Made by a program: the position numbers and the translations under genes. From assembly GCA_024643645.1 (NCBI GenBank), contig JAHEMN010000021.1, positions 1 to 33,988 on the forward strand: a stretch of 33,988 nt of DNA, given 5' to 3'. The notes under the pieces were generated by a model. The model saw only the letters and a list, made by a program, of their open reading frames with translations. It was not told where the DNA came from and made no database searches. Source of the stretch: Chitinophagaceae bacterium (GTDB lineage: Bacteria > Bacteroidota > Bacteroidia > Chitinophagales > Chitinophagaceae). Shown here piece after piece: positions 8,148 to 17,227 of this stretch (positions are counted from its first letter, which is position 1; each line of letters opens with the position of its first letter).

Positions 8148-10484
8148 ATGTCGATCACCTCATCAATTAATTGTCGTACTATCCTTCAGGTATTTGTAGT
8201 TACGATGGTGATCTTTTTCAGTTCCTGCGGTGTAATTCCTAAAGATTATCCGGTAAAAGAACCATTTGTATTCAAATATAATGTGACAGTAGATGGAAAT
8301 TACACTCAAGAGGAAAAAAATGATCTGGAATCAAGGCTTTCACGCCAATTAGACGATAGTATCAAGGTTCGTACTGTTCATAAAGTTTTCTACAAAGGTG
8401 GCATCAACCGTCCTGTTTTAATCAAACCACCTGTATTCAGGCCTGCCAATGCTGATAGATCCATTCAATTCATGAAAGCATTATTGATCTCAATCGGTTA
8501 TTTTAAAGATAGTATAACTTATACTACTGCCATTGACACAGTAAATGAAGATCAATATCGAACAACGGTAAACTTTATTGTAAAACCCGGCAAAATTGTA
8601 CGTATTGATTCATTCGCATATAATTTCAAACAAGCTGAATTACAATCGCTGGCATTGGAAAATCAAGCCGGAAGCTTTGTAAAAAAAGGAGATCCGTTTG
8701 CTAAAGCCACTATTTCACAGGAGCTGGACAGGCTGGTTGATATTTACAGGAACAATGGCTATATGCGATTTGGCAGAGAAGAAATAATAGGACTATGGGA
8801 TACATTAGATATTTCTTTGTTACGTCCCACATTTGATCCGCTGGAACAAATAGAAATACTTCAAAAGCTTAAAGAACGCCGTGAGAACCCTACAGCCAGT
8901 CTTGAATTAAGATTAAAGACAGGATCTGATACCAGTAAACTGACTAAATATTATATTGGCAATATCAATGTATACCCGGATATAACATATGATACTGCGG
9001 GCCTGGAAAGAAAAGAGGTATTTATAAATGGTGTAAATGTCATTTATTATAATAATGTTTTTAAACCTAAAATACTTCCACAAAATATTTATTTCAAACA
9101 TGGAGAATTATACAACCAACAGAAATATCTGAGAACGATCAATCGGTTTAATTCACTTGGTGCATGGCGAGTAGTCAACATCGATCAGATTGCAAGAAAA
9201 GGACAGGATACAGCAGATTTCAATGTACGGCTTACTCCTGCTTTAAAATATTCATTTACTGCGAATATAGAAGCCAGTCAAAACTCCAGTGCCATTTCCG
9301 GCAACTTGTTTGGTATCGGATTCAACATTGGTTTGTTAAACAGAAATTTTGCGAGGTCTGCCAACCAAAGCACTACCAATATCAGGTATGGTGTAGAATT
9401 AGGAAATAAGCTGATACAATCTCAACAAGCAAGTATCAGTCATAATATTTATTTTCCAAAAGCTATTCCCAATTTCAGACTCCTCCCAGAAAAATACCGT
9501 AATAATATCAGAACCATACTCTCTTTTAATGCAGCCAATACAGAAAGAAATTTATTATATAATCTTACTACTATCAATGGTTCCTGGGGAGGAGAATATC
9601 AAGGTAACATAAGTAAAAAAAATAAGCTACTTCAAGTATTCTGGAAAATTCCAAATATTGAATACTCCTATCTGGTTAGAAGAGATAGCTTAAAAACGCT
9701 GATTGCAAATAACCCCGTATTAAAAAATATTTTTACTGATGGATTTATTTCTTCGGCCATTGGTGGCCTTACTTTAAAAAATATTAAAGAAAAAAAACCA
9801 AATGTATTTGCTTTCAATGTTGAGATCCCATTCATCGCAGGTATTATTCCAAGTAAATTTTTAGACACTCAACTTTACAAATTTATAAAGGTAAATACAG
9901 AATTTACACAGGCATTCAAATTCAGTAAATCTTCTCTGGTATTACGGTTATTTGGTGGTATAGGATATGAGTTTAACTCAACAGTAAATGAGAATAAAAG
10001 AAATTCATTGCCGTTCTTCAAACAATATTTTGCTGGTGGCCCCAATAGTATGAGAGCATGGCGATTGAGGAGATTGGGACCCGGCTCTTCTGTGAAAAAC
10101 TTTGACCAGTTTCCAGATCGCTTTGGCGATGTTCAATTAGAATTTAATGCTGAATATCGGTTTAAAATAGCTGAAATCGCCGGTAATAAAATTGAAAGTG
10201 CTTTATTTACAGATATCGGAAATGTGTGGTTCTTAAAAAAAGCAGCAGGATCACCTGAAGAGGTTTTTAATTTTGGCAGATTAGGAAAAGACATTGCTAT
10301 AGGGCTCGGTACGGGCCTTCGTTTTGATTTCGATTTCTTTATTATCAGGGTTGATTATGCGTTCAAAGTAAAAGACCCAAGCCCTTCATTGGATAATATC
10401 GCCAGTCAGAATAAATTATTTTATGATTGGAAATTGACCAACGGACAACTGCAAATAGGTATCAATTATCCTTTTAGTCTTTAG
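8148..10484 (+). CDS. TamL-like BamA/TamA-family outer-membrane lipoprotein
   Basis: A 778-residue Omp85-family protein. ATG at 8148 is chosen because it clears the divergent methyltransferase gene; the open frame runs back to a TTG at 8094 that would overlap it. The N-terminus ends in a lipobox-like FFSSCG (Cys27), so the mature protein should be lipidated. This fits TamL, the lipoprotein form of TamA in Bacteroidota. POTRA-like segments fill the periplasmic half (~35-380, e.g. FIVKPGKIVRIDSFAY, PALKYSFTANIE). The C-terminal half is a 16-strand-type barrel with FFKQYFAGGPNSMRAWRLRRLGPGS (the conserved barrel-lumen RGF-like block) and a final strand LQIGINYPFSL. It should act in insertion of outer-membrane proteins with TamB, but no tamB gene is next to it. 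It converges on truB with an 11-bp overlap. Confidence 0.9.
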   Translation: MSITSSINCRTILQVFVVTMVIFFSSCGVIPKDYPVKEPFVFKYNVTVDGNYTQEEKNDLESRLSRQLDDSIKVRTVHKVFYKGGINRPVLIKPPVFRPANADRSIQFMKALLISIGYFKDSITYTTAIDTVNEDQYRTTVNFIVKPGKIVRIDSFAYNFKQAELQSLALENQAGSFVKKGDPFAKATISQELDRLVDIYRNNGYMRFGREEIIGLWDTLDISLLRPTFDPLEQIEILQKLKERRENPTASLELRLKTGSDTSKLTKYYIGNINVYPDITYDTAGLERKEVFINGVNVIYYNNVFKPKILPQNIYFKHGELYNQQKYLRTINRFNSLGAWRVVNIDQIARKGQDTADFNVRLTPALKYSFTANIEASQNSSAISGNLFGIGFNIGLLNRNFARSANQSTTNIRYGVELGNKLIQSQQASISHNIYFPKAIPNFRLLPEKYRNNIRTILSFNAANTERNLLYNLTTINGSWGGEYQGNISKKNKLLQVFWKIPNIEYSYLVRRDSLKTLIANNPVLKNIFTDGFISSAIGGLTLKNIKEKKPNVFAFNVEIPFIAGIIPSKFLDTQLYKFIKVNTEFTQAFKFSKSSLVLRLFGGIGYEFNSTVNENKRNSLPFFKQYFAGGPNSMRAWRLRRLGPGSSVKNFDQFPDRFGDVQLEFNAEYRFKIAEIAGNKIESALFTDIGNVWFLKKAAGSPEEVFNFGRLGKDIAIGLGTGLRFDFDFFIIRVDYAFKVKDPSPSLDNIASQNKLFYDWKLTNGQLQIGINYPFSL

Positions 10485-11160
10485 GATTATCGCTTCTGAA
10501 TTTCTTTTCAAATGAATCGATCTGTTGTGCATCTTTCAGCAAAAATTCACCGATCCTTGTACGACATAAACTACTGAGATGAGCTCCACAACCCAAAGCT
10601 TCCCCAAAATCAAATGCAAGGCTTCGGATATATGTACCTGTTGTACAAACAACTTTAAAATACACAAGTGGCAGATCAACATTCACAATTTCAAATGCTT
10701 TAATAGTAACCCGTCTGGGTTCTATTTTTACTTCTTTTCCCTGCCTGGCCAATTCATACACTCTTTTTCCTTTAATTTTTATAGCTGAATGTGCAGGTGG
10801 TACCTGTAATATTTCTCCGGTAAATTTTTTTGTTGTTTCCCTGATCAATTCCTCAGTAATATCTTCATATGATCTAAAATTCTCAGGCTCACTTTCCAAA
10901 TCATAAGTAGGCGTAGTAGAGCCTATGGTAAAAGTGCCGGTATACTCCTTTTCCTGAGCCATGTATTCATTTATACGCTTTGTAAACTTTCCGGTACAGA
11001 TGATGAGTAACCCGGTTGCCAAAGGATCTAAAGTGCCTGCATGACCTATCTTTTTTATCCTGATAATATTCCTGAGTTTTTGTACTACATCAAACGATGT
11101 CCATCTCAGTGGCTTATCAATTAATAATACCTGCCCCTGCTCATATGCTGTTTTATCCAT
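10474..11160 (-). CDS. truB: tRNA pseudouridine(55) synthase TruB
   Basis: A 228-residue pseudouridine synthase that converts U55 of the T-loop in tRNAs. Family motifs are complete: LLIDKPLRWTSFDVVQKLR (~12-30), KIGHAGTLDPLATGLLIICTG with the catalytic aspartate D45 (~37-57), and the C-terminal CTTGTYIRSLAFDFGEALGCGAHLSSLCRTRIG. The protein ends soon after the catalytic domain and lacks the PUA domain of the ~314-residue E. coli enzyme, as is usual in Bacteroidota. It starts 35 bp after the DUF58 gene on the same strand and may be the last gene of that operon. Its 3' end overlaps the convergent tamL-like gene by 11 bp. Confidence 0.95.
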   Translation of the reverse strand: MDKTAYEQGQVLLIDKPLRWTSFDVVQKLRNIIRIKKIGHAGTLDPLATGLLIICTGKFTKRINEYMAQEKEYTGTFTIGSTTPTYDLESEPENFRSYEDITEELIRETTKKFTGEILQVPPAHSAIKIKGKRVYELARQGKEVKIEPRRVTIKAFEIVNVDLPLVYFKVVCTTGTYIRSLAFDFGEALGCGAHLSSLCRTRIGEFLLKDAQQIDSFEKKFRSDNPKD

Positions 11161-11195
11161 TGCGCAAATGTAAGGTTTGTAAATAGCTATTGTGC

Positions 11196-12521
11196 TTAAA
11201 TTGACATCCTGGTTTTTAATTCCAGGTATTTATTGACTGTGTTAACCGTGAGATTTTCAGGTGTAGTTAATATGGAAGGAATACCATTTTTATGCAGCTC
11301 TTTTACCATTAATCTTTTTTCATAGGCAAATTTTTCTGCTATCGTCTTTATGTAAATATCTTCGAGTGAAGCTACCTTTCCATCTATCAATGACTTCAAT
11401 TCTGTATTCTCAAAAAAAACAACCAATAGTAAATGATACCTGGCTATCTTTTTTAATGCACCCATCTCCCGTTGTAAACTTTCTAATGATTCAAAATTGG
11501 TAAATAATATCAGTAAACTTCTGTTGGTGACCCTGTTCCGGATAACAGAAAACAATTTTTCAAAATCTGATTCAAGAAAATCTGTTTTTTGCCGATACAG
11601 GCTTTCCAGTATCATGTTCATCTGCATCGGCTTTTTGTCAGCCAATAAAAAAGTATCCAGGTTCTTTTCAAAAGTTATGATGCCTGCTTTATCTTGTTTT
11701 ACTAAAGCAACATTAGATAAAACCAATGATGAATTGATAGCATGATCCAATAAGGTCAAACCATGAAAAGGCATTTTCATTACCCTTCCTTTATTTATCA
11801 AACAATAGATCTGCTGACTTCTTTCATCAGTATAATTATTTACCATTAAGCCATCTTTCCGGGCAGTTGCTTTCCAGTTGATCGTTCTGTAGTCATCTCC
11901 TCTTACGTATTCTTTTATTTGCTCAAACTCCATACTATGGCCAATCTTACGAATCCTTTTAACACCAACTTCCTGTAACCGGTTACTGACAGCCAGTAAT
12001 TGATATCTGCGCATTTGTATATAAGATGGATAAACCTTTACAACATGGTGTGTTTTTGAAACATAACGCCTTTTAATAAATTGCAGGGGGCCATGAACAT
12101 ATACATTGATATTCTCAAAAAAATATTCCCCTCTCGTCATTGGCTTTAATAAATACTCAAAAGAATACTTTTCACTTCTATCTATAGTTATCTTTCTTAT
12201 CCAATTCCTTTCCTGAAACTGTATAGGCAATTCATCGATTATACTTGCCTTTATACGGAAAGGATAGTAATTATGTAATTCAATTACAACTTTATTATCA
12301 TCACCAATGCTGAAACGACCATTCACTAATCGTTCAACATTAATTCCATTCTGTTTACTATAAACAAGAAGTGCATCAATAAAAATGGTAATAAATAGTA
12401 ATAAAAGAAGCAACCCTCCTATTTGAAAAAAAACTGGTTGAAAAAAGCTTACTACAAAAAATACTGCCCCTGCTCCGGCAACATAGTATGCAATATTATT
12501 TATATAGAAGGATTTTAGCAT
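11196..12521 (-). CDS. DUF58 domain-containing membrane-anchored protein
   Basis: A 441-residue protein with two close N-terminal TM segments (~9-32 and ~33-54), a beta-rich middle (~60-170), and the DUF58 signature YVRGDDYRTINWKATARKDGLMVNNY (start ~205) that precedes a von Willebrand A-like fold. At the place of the usual vWA metal-site start (LDxxRxM or DxSxS-like) this protein reads LINKGRVMKM (~241-250), so the expected Asp is Asn243. DUF58 proteins pair with MoxR AAA+ ATPases, here the gene 24 bp upstream. Biochemical role is unknown; in the family the pair is thought to mature or remodel membrane or secreted proteins. It is part of the minus-strand operon running from 16553 down. Confidence 0.92.
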   Translation of the reverse strand: MLKSFYINNIAYYVAGAGAVFFVVSFFQPVFFQIGGLLLLLLFITIFIDALLVYSKQNGINVERLVNGRFSIGDDNKVVIELHNYYPFRIKASIIDELPIQFQERNWIRKITIDRSEKYSFEYLLKPMTRGEYFFENINVYVHGPLQFIKRRYVSKTHHVVKVYPSYIQMRRYQLLAVSNRLQEVGVKRIRKIGHSMEFEQIKEYVRGDDYRTINWKATARKDGLMVNNYTDERSQQIYCLINKGRVMKMPFHGLTLLDHAINSSLVLSNVALVKQDKAGIITFEKNLDTFLLADKKPMQMNMILESLYRQKTDFLESDFEKLFSVIRNRVTNRSLLILFTNFESLESLQREMGALKKIARYHLLLVVFFENTELKSLIDGKVASLEDIYIKTIAEKFAYEKRLMVKELHKNGIPSILTTPENLTVNTVNKYLELKTRMSI

Positions 12522-12545
12522 TGAATTTTCACTATTGATTCATGG

Positions 12546-13523
12546 TTACCTCGGCACATCCATACTCTGAATGATCTGTTTGATCACATCATCTTCAGTG
12601 ATACCTTCCATTTCTTTATCTGGTGACAAAATAATGCGGTGACGAAGTACAGACGGAATAATTGCCAGAATATCCTCCGGTGTTACAAAATCCCTACCCT
12701 GCATTGCTGCCATAGCTTTTGATGCATTCATAATAGCTAATGATGCTCTTGGCGATGCACCAAGATAGATCGATTTGTTATTTCTGGTCTGGTGGATCAG
12801 TTTGGCTATAAACTGTAATAATTTTTCCTCTATGATCTGCTTTTTTATTTGCTGACGTAAAGCTGCTACCTGTTCGCCTTGCAATGCAGGTTTTATCATT
12901 TCCATTGCTGTTGTATTTCCCATACTATGGAATTGTGTAAGAATTGACAACTCTTCCGCTTCATTAGGATATGGAACCATTATTTTAAATAAAAAACGAT
13001 CTAACTGTGCCTCAGGCAAACGATAAGTACCCTCCTGCTCTACCGGATTTTGTGTGGCAAGTACCATAAATGGTGATGCCATTGGAAATGTTTTTCCATC
13101 AACAGTTGCCTGTCTTTCTTCCATAATCTCCAATAAAGCAGATTGTGTTTTTGCAGGCGCCCTGTTGATCTCATCTACCAATACAATATTGCTGAATACA
13201 GGACCTTTCTTGAATTCAAAACTTGCTTCCTTCGGATTAAAGACAGGTGTACCCAACACATCTGAAGGCATAAGGTCTGGCGTAAACTGAATGCGGGAAA
13301 AATCCACATTCACACTTTTCGCCACCAATTTAGCCGTTAAGGTTTTGGCCACACCTGGTACACCTTCAATCAATACATGCCCATCAGCCAATAATGCTGT
13401 AATGATCAGCTTTACCATTTCATCCTGCCCTACAATAATCTTTTTTATTTCATTTCTGATAGAAGCGACTGCATCATTAAGCGCAGACAGATCAGTACGT
13501 TGTTCAAATATTTGTTCTTCCAT
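12546..13523 (-). CDS. MoxR-family AAA+ ATPase
   Basis: A 325-residue AAA+ ATPase of the MoxR/RavA clade. All catalytic motifs are present: Walker A GVPGVAKT (54-61), Walker B IVLVDEINRAPAK (from ~113), sensor 1 LATQNP (155-160), and an arginine-finger segment LPEAQLDRFLFK (R176). The C-terminal lid domain has YLGASPRASLAI and DFVTPEDI, typical of MoxR. These ATPases act as chaperones that remodel vWA/DUF58 partners. It starts one base after the stop of the DUF4350 gene and is followed by DUF58, so the products should be made together. Cytoplasmic. Confidence 0.96.
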   Translation of the reverse strand: MEEQIFEQRTDLSALNDAVASIRNEIKKIIVGQDEMVKLIITALLADGHVLIEGVPGVAKTLTAKLVAKSVNVDFSRIQFTPDLMPSDVLGTPVFNPKEASFEFKKGPVFSNIVLVDEINRAPAKTQSALLEIMEERQATVDGKTFPMASPFMVLATQNPVEQEGTYRLPEAQLDRFLFKIMVPYPNEAEELSILTQFHSMGNTTAMEMIKPALQGEQVAALRQQIKKQIIEEKLLQFIAKLIHQTRNNKSIYLGASPRASLAIMNASKAMAAMQGRDFVTPEDILAIIPSVLRHRIILSPDKEMEGITEDDVIKQIIQSMDVPR

Positions 13524-13524
13524 T

Positions 13525-14757
13525 TTATGTGATTTTATAGAATGATTCTAATTGTTTATGAAAATCAGCAACCTGAAAAGGTGAAACAGCAATGTTTGTA
13601 TCAAGACTTTTTATAAAAGATATTATTCCACGAACATTTTGTTCATCAGCACCGGATTTGAATACCAAATTATTGATAAATTCATCATCGAGCTTACCGG
13701 TAGGTAATTTGTACTTATTCCTGATGTGCTCAAGATAATATGCACTCATTTTTTTACAAAGATTTTTATGATCTCCTTTATCATAATACAGACGGCCGAT
13801 CGTTTTAACAAAATCCAGCGAATCATTTTTAGGCTTGGTTAAAACCGGAATAATTCTTTGCTTCCTTCTCATTTCGAATAATACATAAGCTAATAAAGCA
13901 ATAATTGCAGTAAGCAATGCCGCCTTCAAAGAAGGATACTTAAACAATACACTCAACCAGCTTTTATCATTCTTTTTATTATTTTTTGTATTTCTGTTAA
14001 GGTAAAACTCATCCCATACAATTGTTTTAACATCCGGATTGATCAGTGAAAATACTTTTTCATAATACCTGAAATTATTCTTATGCAACAAAAAATAATT
14101 ACTGAAAGAGATCGGTGCTAAATGAATAAATAAATTACCCTGCCCGGCTTGTAAATGAATAAAATCAGGATTGCCGTTTTTATCTCTTCCAAGAATATCA
14201 GCTATTGTTGTATCCACATCACTAAATGATGAGCTGATCCCCCTCCCCGGATATGTATAAGTTAATTGATCTTCAAATGGCGGATGTACCAATTGAACAG
14301 TAAGACTGTCATATAAATATTCCTCTTCATTATTATAATATACAGGAAGCTGAGTATCATTTGTCCGACATTTTAATATTTTCTCTACATCATATGAAAG
14401 CACTCTGGCTGTAATAAAAATATCGTTTCCATGTTCTGCAAAATCTAACAGCTTTTTAATTTCTGCTTCGTCAGCAGTAAATCTATCGGTAACAATTATC
14501 AATGCCTGATCGATGCCATAAGTAGATAATGAATCCCAATATCCGGGTTCATATTTATCAGCTGAAATATAGGCCCCGGGAAACAAGTTTTTTAAATTCT
14601 CATACGCCACATACATCCCATATGGATTTTTGTCTTGCTTGCGGAAAGTTACTCTGCTATTTATGTGCCGGTTTTTTTTATTATTACCTGTTGCAATCAA
14701 TGCAATAATGGCTGCAACTATCAAAAAAATAAATATATATGTGGAATACTTCTTCAA
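13525..14757 (-). CDS. DUF4350 domain-containing membrane protein
   Basis: A 410-residue protein with an N-terminal TM helix (IFIFLIVAAIIALIATG, ~8-24), an extracytoplasmic region (~25-270) containing the DUF4350 pattern (NPYGMYVAYENLKNLFPGA ... DQALIIVTDRFTADEAEIKKLLDFAEHGNDIFITA), a second TM (~275-292) and a cytoplasmic tail. It initiates at a TTG whose last two bases plus the next base form the TGA stop of the DUF4129 gene (TTGA, 4-bp overlap), so translation is probably coupled. DUF4350 resembles GATase1-like folds used in ABC-linked proteins, but no catalytic residue can be claimed. Its operon with MoxR and DUF58 suggests a membrane partner of that ATPase. Confidence 0.88.
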   Translation of the reverse strand: MKKYSTYIFIFLIVAAIIALIATGNNKKNRHINSRVTFRKQDKNPYGMYVAYENLKNLFPGAYISADKYEPGYWDSLSTYGIDQALIIVTDRFTADEAEIKKLLDFAEHGNDIFITARVLSYDVEKILKCRTNDTQLPVYYNNEEEYLYDSLTVQLVHPPFEDQLTYTYPGRGISSSFSDVDTTIADILGRDKNGNPDFIHLQAGQGNLFIHLAPISFSNYFLLHKNNFRYYEKVFSLINPDVKTIVWDEFYLNRNTKNNKKNDKSWLSVLFKYPSLKAALLTAIIALLAYVLFEMRRKQRIIPVLTKPKNDSLDFVKTIGRLYYDKGDHKNLCKKMSAYYLEHIRNKYKLPTGKLDDEFINNLVFKSGADEQNVRGIISFIKSLDTNIAVSPFQVADFHKQLESFYKIT

Positions 14758-15584
14758 CCTATCTTATTTAATTGATTTTCAAATTCATCAAAATCATTTT
14801 TGATTAAATGATAAGCCTCTTCTGAGATAATGAATTGACCATACCAACTATACTCATAATTGCGGGTTACCTTGAAAAACTGCTCATACTTTGATGTGGA
14901 TGACAACTCTGATAAATAATCAAAGTTTGTTTTATCCTCTTTGTATCTAATAATTTTCTGCTCGGCCATATTTTTTAAAAGTCGCAAGAACATAAATCTT
15001 ACTGCCAACCTGTAATTACCAATTGCTGCTGCTTTATCGATCTCCTTATGGTAATTGATCGCAAAAATGTCCTCAGGCATTTCTCCATCTTGTTCATTTT
15101 GAGAAATCAAAATCTTCTTCTTTCTGAAAAGCCCAATATTACTGCCGGAAAGATAGGTGGCGAGAAAAGCAGTAAACCCTCCTATAATAACAAGCCAGAC
15201 CATTAGTCTAAACCAGGATTGTTGCCCCAAAGGTGTATCCGTTTTTTTATTATTTTCTTTTTTTTCGCTTTTCTTGCCAGCCTCATCTGCATACCAGAAT
15301 TCATCTTCCTTTTTTAATTTTGATATCACTGTATCAGGAATATTTCTTTGTTGTGCTGGTCGCCACAAAGTATACCTGTCATCTTTCCTGATAAAAACAT
15401 CTTCATCAGGTTCTTTATTTTCCTGTACTGTATCGATTACAATATCCGGCGCCAGCTCTTCTATAACATTGATTGAATCTGACGATGTTTGTGCAATTAA
15501 TAAAGAAGATGAAGGCACTAAAAAGATCAGCAATAGTTTTAGCCCGATTACAACAGTTATATTTTTGAGATTGATTACCGGCAC
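14754..15584 (-). CDS. DUF4129 domain-containing membrane protein
   Basis: A 276-residue protein. The N-terminus is hydrophobic (VVIGLKLLLIFLVPSSSLLIA, signal peptide or anchor), followed by an acidic, charged extracytoplasmic part (~35-120), one TM helix (LMVWLVIIGGFTAFLATYL, ~127-145) and a cytoplasmic C-terminal DUF4129 domain with GNYRLAVRFMFLRLLKNM and RNYEYSWYGQF. It initiates at a GTG placed directly after the TAA of the SpoIIM-like gene; GAGGAGGAA at the end of that gene provides an unusually strong Shine-Dalgarno sequence for this phylum. DUF4129 is also found at the C-terminus of some transglutaminase-like proteins linked to MoxR/DUF58. No enzymatic motif is seen here. Confidence 0.88.
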   Translation of the reverse strand: MPVINLKNITVVIGLKLLLIFLVPSSSLLIAQTSSDSINVIEELAPDIVIDTVQENKEPDEDVFIRKDDRYTLWRPAQQRNIPDTVISKLKKEDEFWYADEAGKKSEKKENNKKTDTPLGQQSWFRLMVWLVIIGGFTAFLATYLSGSNIGLFRKKKILISQNEQDGEMPEDIFAINYHKEIDKAAAIGNYRLAVRFMFLRLLKNMAEQKIIRYKEDKTNFDYLSELSSTSKYEQFFKVTRNYEYSWYGQFIISEEAYHLIKNDFDEFENQLNKIG

Positions 15585-16553
15585 TTATACTTCCTCCTCA
15601 TTTTGATGTAATGACATTTTTCTTCCTAGCCTGATCGGGTAAATAATAAAATACCAAATAACAAATAAAACGGAGAGAAAAAATATAGCGGTGGTTAAAA
15701 TAGAAATATCGTTATATAACCTGGTAATAAATCCTTCAAAAAAAGCTGCCATCGCAAATACCGGGATCAGCCCTATCATTATTTTCACCCCATCTTTTGC
15801 ACCTTGTTTAAATGCATCGATCCTCCTTATAGTTCCGGGAAAAAGAAAACTCTTACCCAACACCAATCCGGCGGCAGTTGAAATTATGAGAGCTGTTATT
15901 TCCAGTGTGCCATGTACAAATACCACTAACCAAAAATCGACGCCTAAACCTCTTGCTGTAAAAAATTGATCGAAAACACCTAGCATGATCGAATTTTTAA
16001 TAGCGATATATAAGCAGGGAATTCCTGCAAATATTCCTGATACAAACATCAGAAAAGAAACTCTGATATTATGTATCATCAGATTCAACCAACTGAGAAA
16101 TGGATTTCCATGTTCATATATGCCAAACGGATTTCCATTCGCAATATTCTCCTGGGTATGATCAACATAATCATCACCAAAAATACTGCGGGCTATTCCA
16201 TCATCCTGATCAGAAACAAAAAACCCAATTACGAAAAAAACAAGAAAGAAAAGAAAAGAAAACAGTACAACTTTATGATGCTTTCGAATCGTTAAAGGCA
16301 GATCATATTTCCAGAAAGTAACTAGCCTGTTTGATTCTTCCTTTCTGTTTTTATAAATATCAAGATAGACCTTTGATGCCTGGGAGTTAATATATTCAGT
16401 TACTTTACCAGAAGGATAAAAAGTTTTTGCATAGGCAAGATCATCTACCAACTGGGTAAAATCTGCAGCCATTTCATCCGGATCATTTGATGGCATATGC
16501 TGATTTTTCATCCAGCGATCCTTATTTTTCTTAATAAAAAGGGCTTCTCTCAC
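15585..16553 (-). CDS. SpoIIM-like (stage II sporulation protein M family) membrane protein
   Basis: A 322-residue inner-membrane protein, first gene of the minus-strand operon. After a cytoplasmic ~100-residue helical N-terminus there are about five or six TM helices: VVLFSFLFFLVFFVIGFFV, IRVSFLMFVSGIFAGIPCLYIA, FWLVVFVHGTLEITALIIS with the conserved HGxLE motif, MIGLIPVFAMAAFFEGF and a last one near the C-terminus. HGTLE and GxxFxxxG blocks are the SpoIIM/DUF95 signature. Despite the name this has nothing to do with spores in Bacteroidota. Genes of this kind are regularly found next to RDD, MoxR and DUF58 genes, as here. Function unknown. Confidence 0.93.
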   Translation of the reverse strand: MREALFIKKNKDRWMKNQHMPSNDPDEMAADFTQLVDDLAYAKTFYPSGKVTEYINSQASKVYLDIYKNRKEESNRLVTFWKYDLPLTIRKHHKVVLFSFLFFLVFFVIGFFVSDQDDGIARSIFGDDYVDHTQENIANGNPFGIYEHGNPFLSWLNLMIHNIRVSFLMFVSGIFAGIPCLYIAIKNSIMLGVFDQFFTARGLGVDFWLVVFVHGTLEITALIISTAAGLVLGKSFLFPGTIRRIDAFKQGAKDGVKIMIGLIPVFAMAAFFEGFITRLYNDISILTTAIFFLSVLFVIWYFIIYPIRLGRKMSLHQNEEEV

Positions 16554-16739
16554 TTACCGATATTTAAGTTGTAAAATACTGTATTATTGGAGATAAATGA
16601 ATCTTTCTGAAACGGATATTTTACATATGTCAAAATCAACCGAATATTGATCTTCTTGTTAACTATATTAACTGAATTTTATAAAAGCTTCCATACTAAA
16701 AACAATATTCCATACCTATAAAATCATATATTTATTTCA

Positions 16740-17162
16740 ATGAGTTTTATATTCAATTTTATACTTTTCTGCTTTTCAATCGGAATCATTCATTCGGAAT
16801 TCAAACAGGAAAGGCCTGAAATAAAGATCGTAAATGATCTGTTCCGGTTGAGAAATGAGCATAAAGCTGATTCCGCTGAACTATTCTTTGCAGATACGGT
16901 ACAGGTATATATGAAATACATGAGAAATGTTCCCAAACAAAAAATTACTCAGAGTGATAAAAATTTCTGGAAAGCTCATCCAAAGAACAAATTTGAAATA
17001 ACTGCACCGGTGCAAATAAGTGAGCTTAGCGGTATTACTATTGCCACCATTTATGGAAAAGAATATCTTGATGGAAAAGATTTCAAAAATGAAAAGATCG
17101 AAATTAAATTCAACAGAAAAAAGAAGATTATTTCTTACAGAGGTTTTAATATCACTAAATAA
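16740..17162 (+). CDS. Small exported protein of unknown function, possibly NTF2-like
   Basis: A 140-residue protein with a hydrophobic N-terminus (FIFNFILFCFSIGIIHS, signal peptide or anchor). The rest, IVNDLFRLRNEHKADSAELFFADTVQVYMKYMRNVPKQKITQSDKNFW..., has the helix-then-beta layout of SnoaL/NTF2-like domains: an N-terminal helix pair, an aromatic 'FF/FADTV' segment, and C-terminal strands ending in KKIISYRGFNITK. It lies between the divergent SpoIIM-like operon and the RDD gene (65-bp gap on the same strand). Family placement is tentative. Confidence 0.6.
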   Translation: MSFIFNFILFCFSIGIIHSEFKQERPEIKIVNDLFRLRNEHKADSAELFFADTVQVYMKYMRNVPKQKITQSDKNFWKAHPKNKFEITAPVQISELSGITIATIYGKEYLDGKDFKNEKIEIKFNRKKKIISYRGFNITK

Positions 17163-17227
17163 TACTATTCATATATTTAATAAGATAAAAAATTATTAAA
17201 TTGACTTATTAAGTAAACAACCTGCTA

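Noticed and set aside
15157-15606. 149-codon plus-strand ORF
   Set aside because: Antisense to the DUF4129 gene, which has clear domain evidence; Ser/Phe-rich translation is a shadow.
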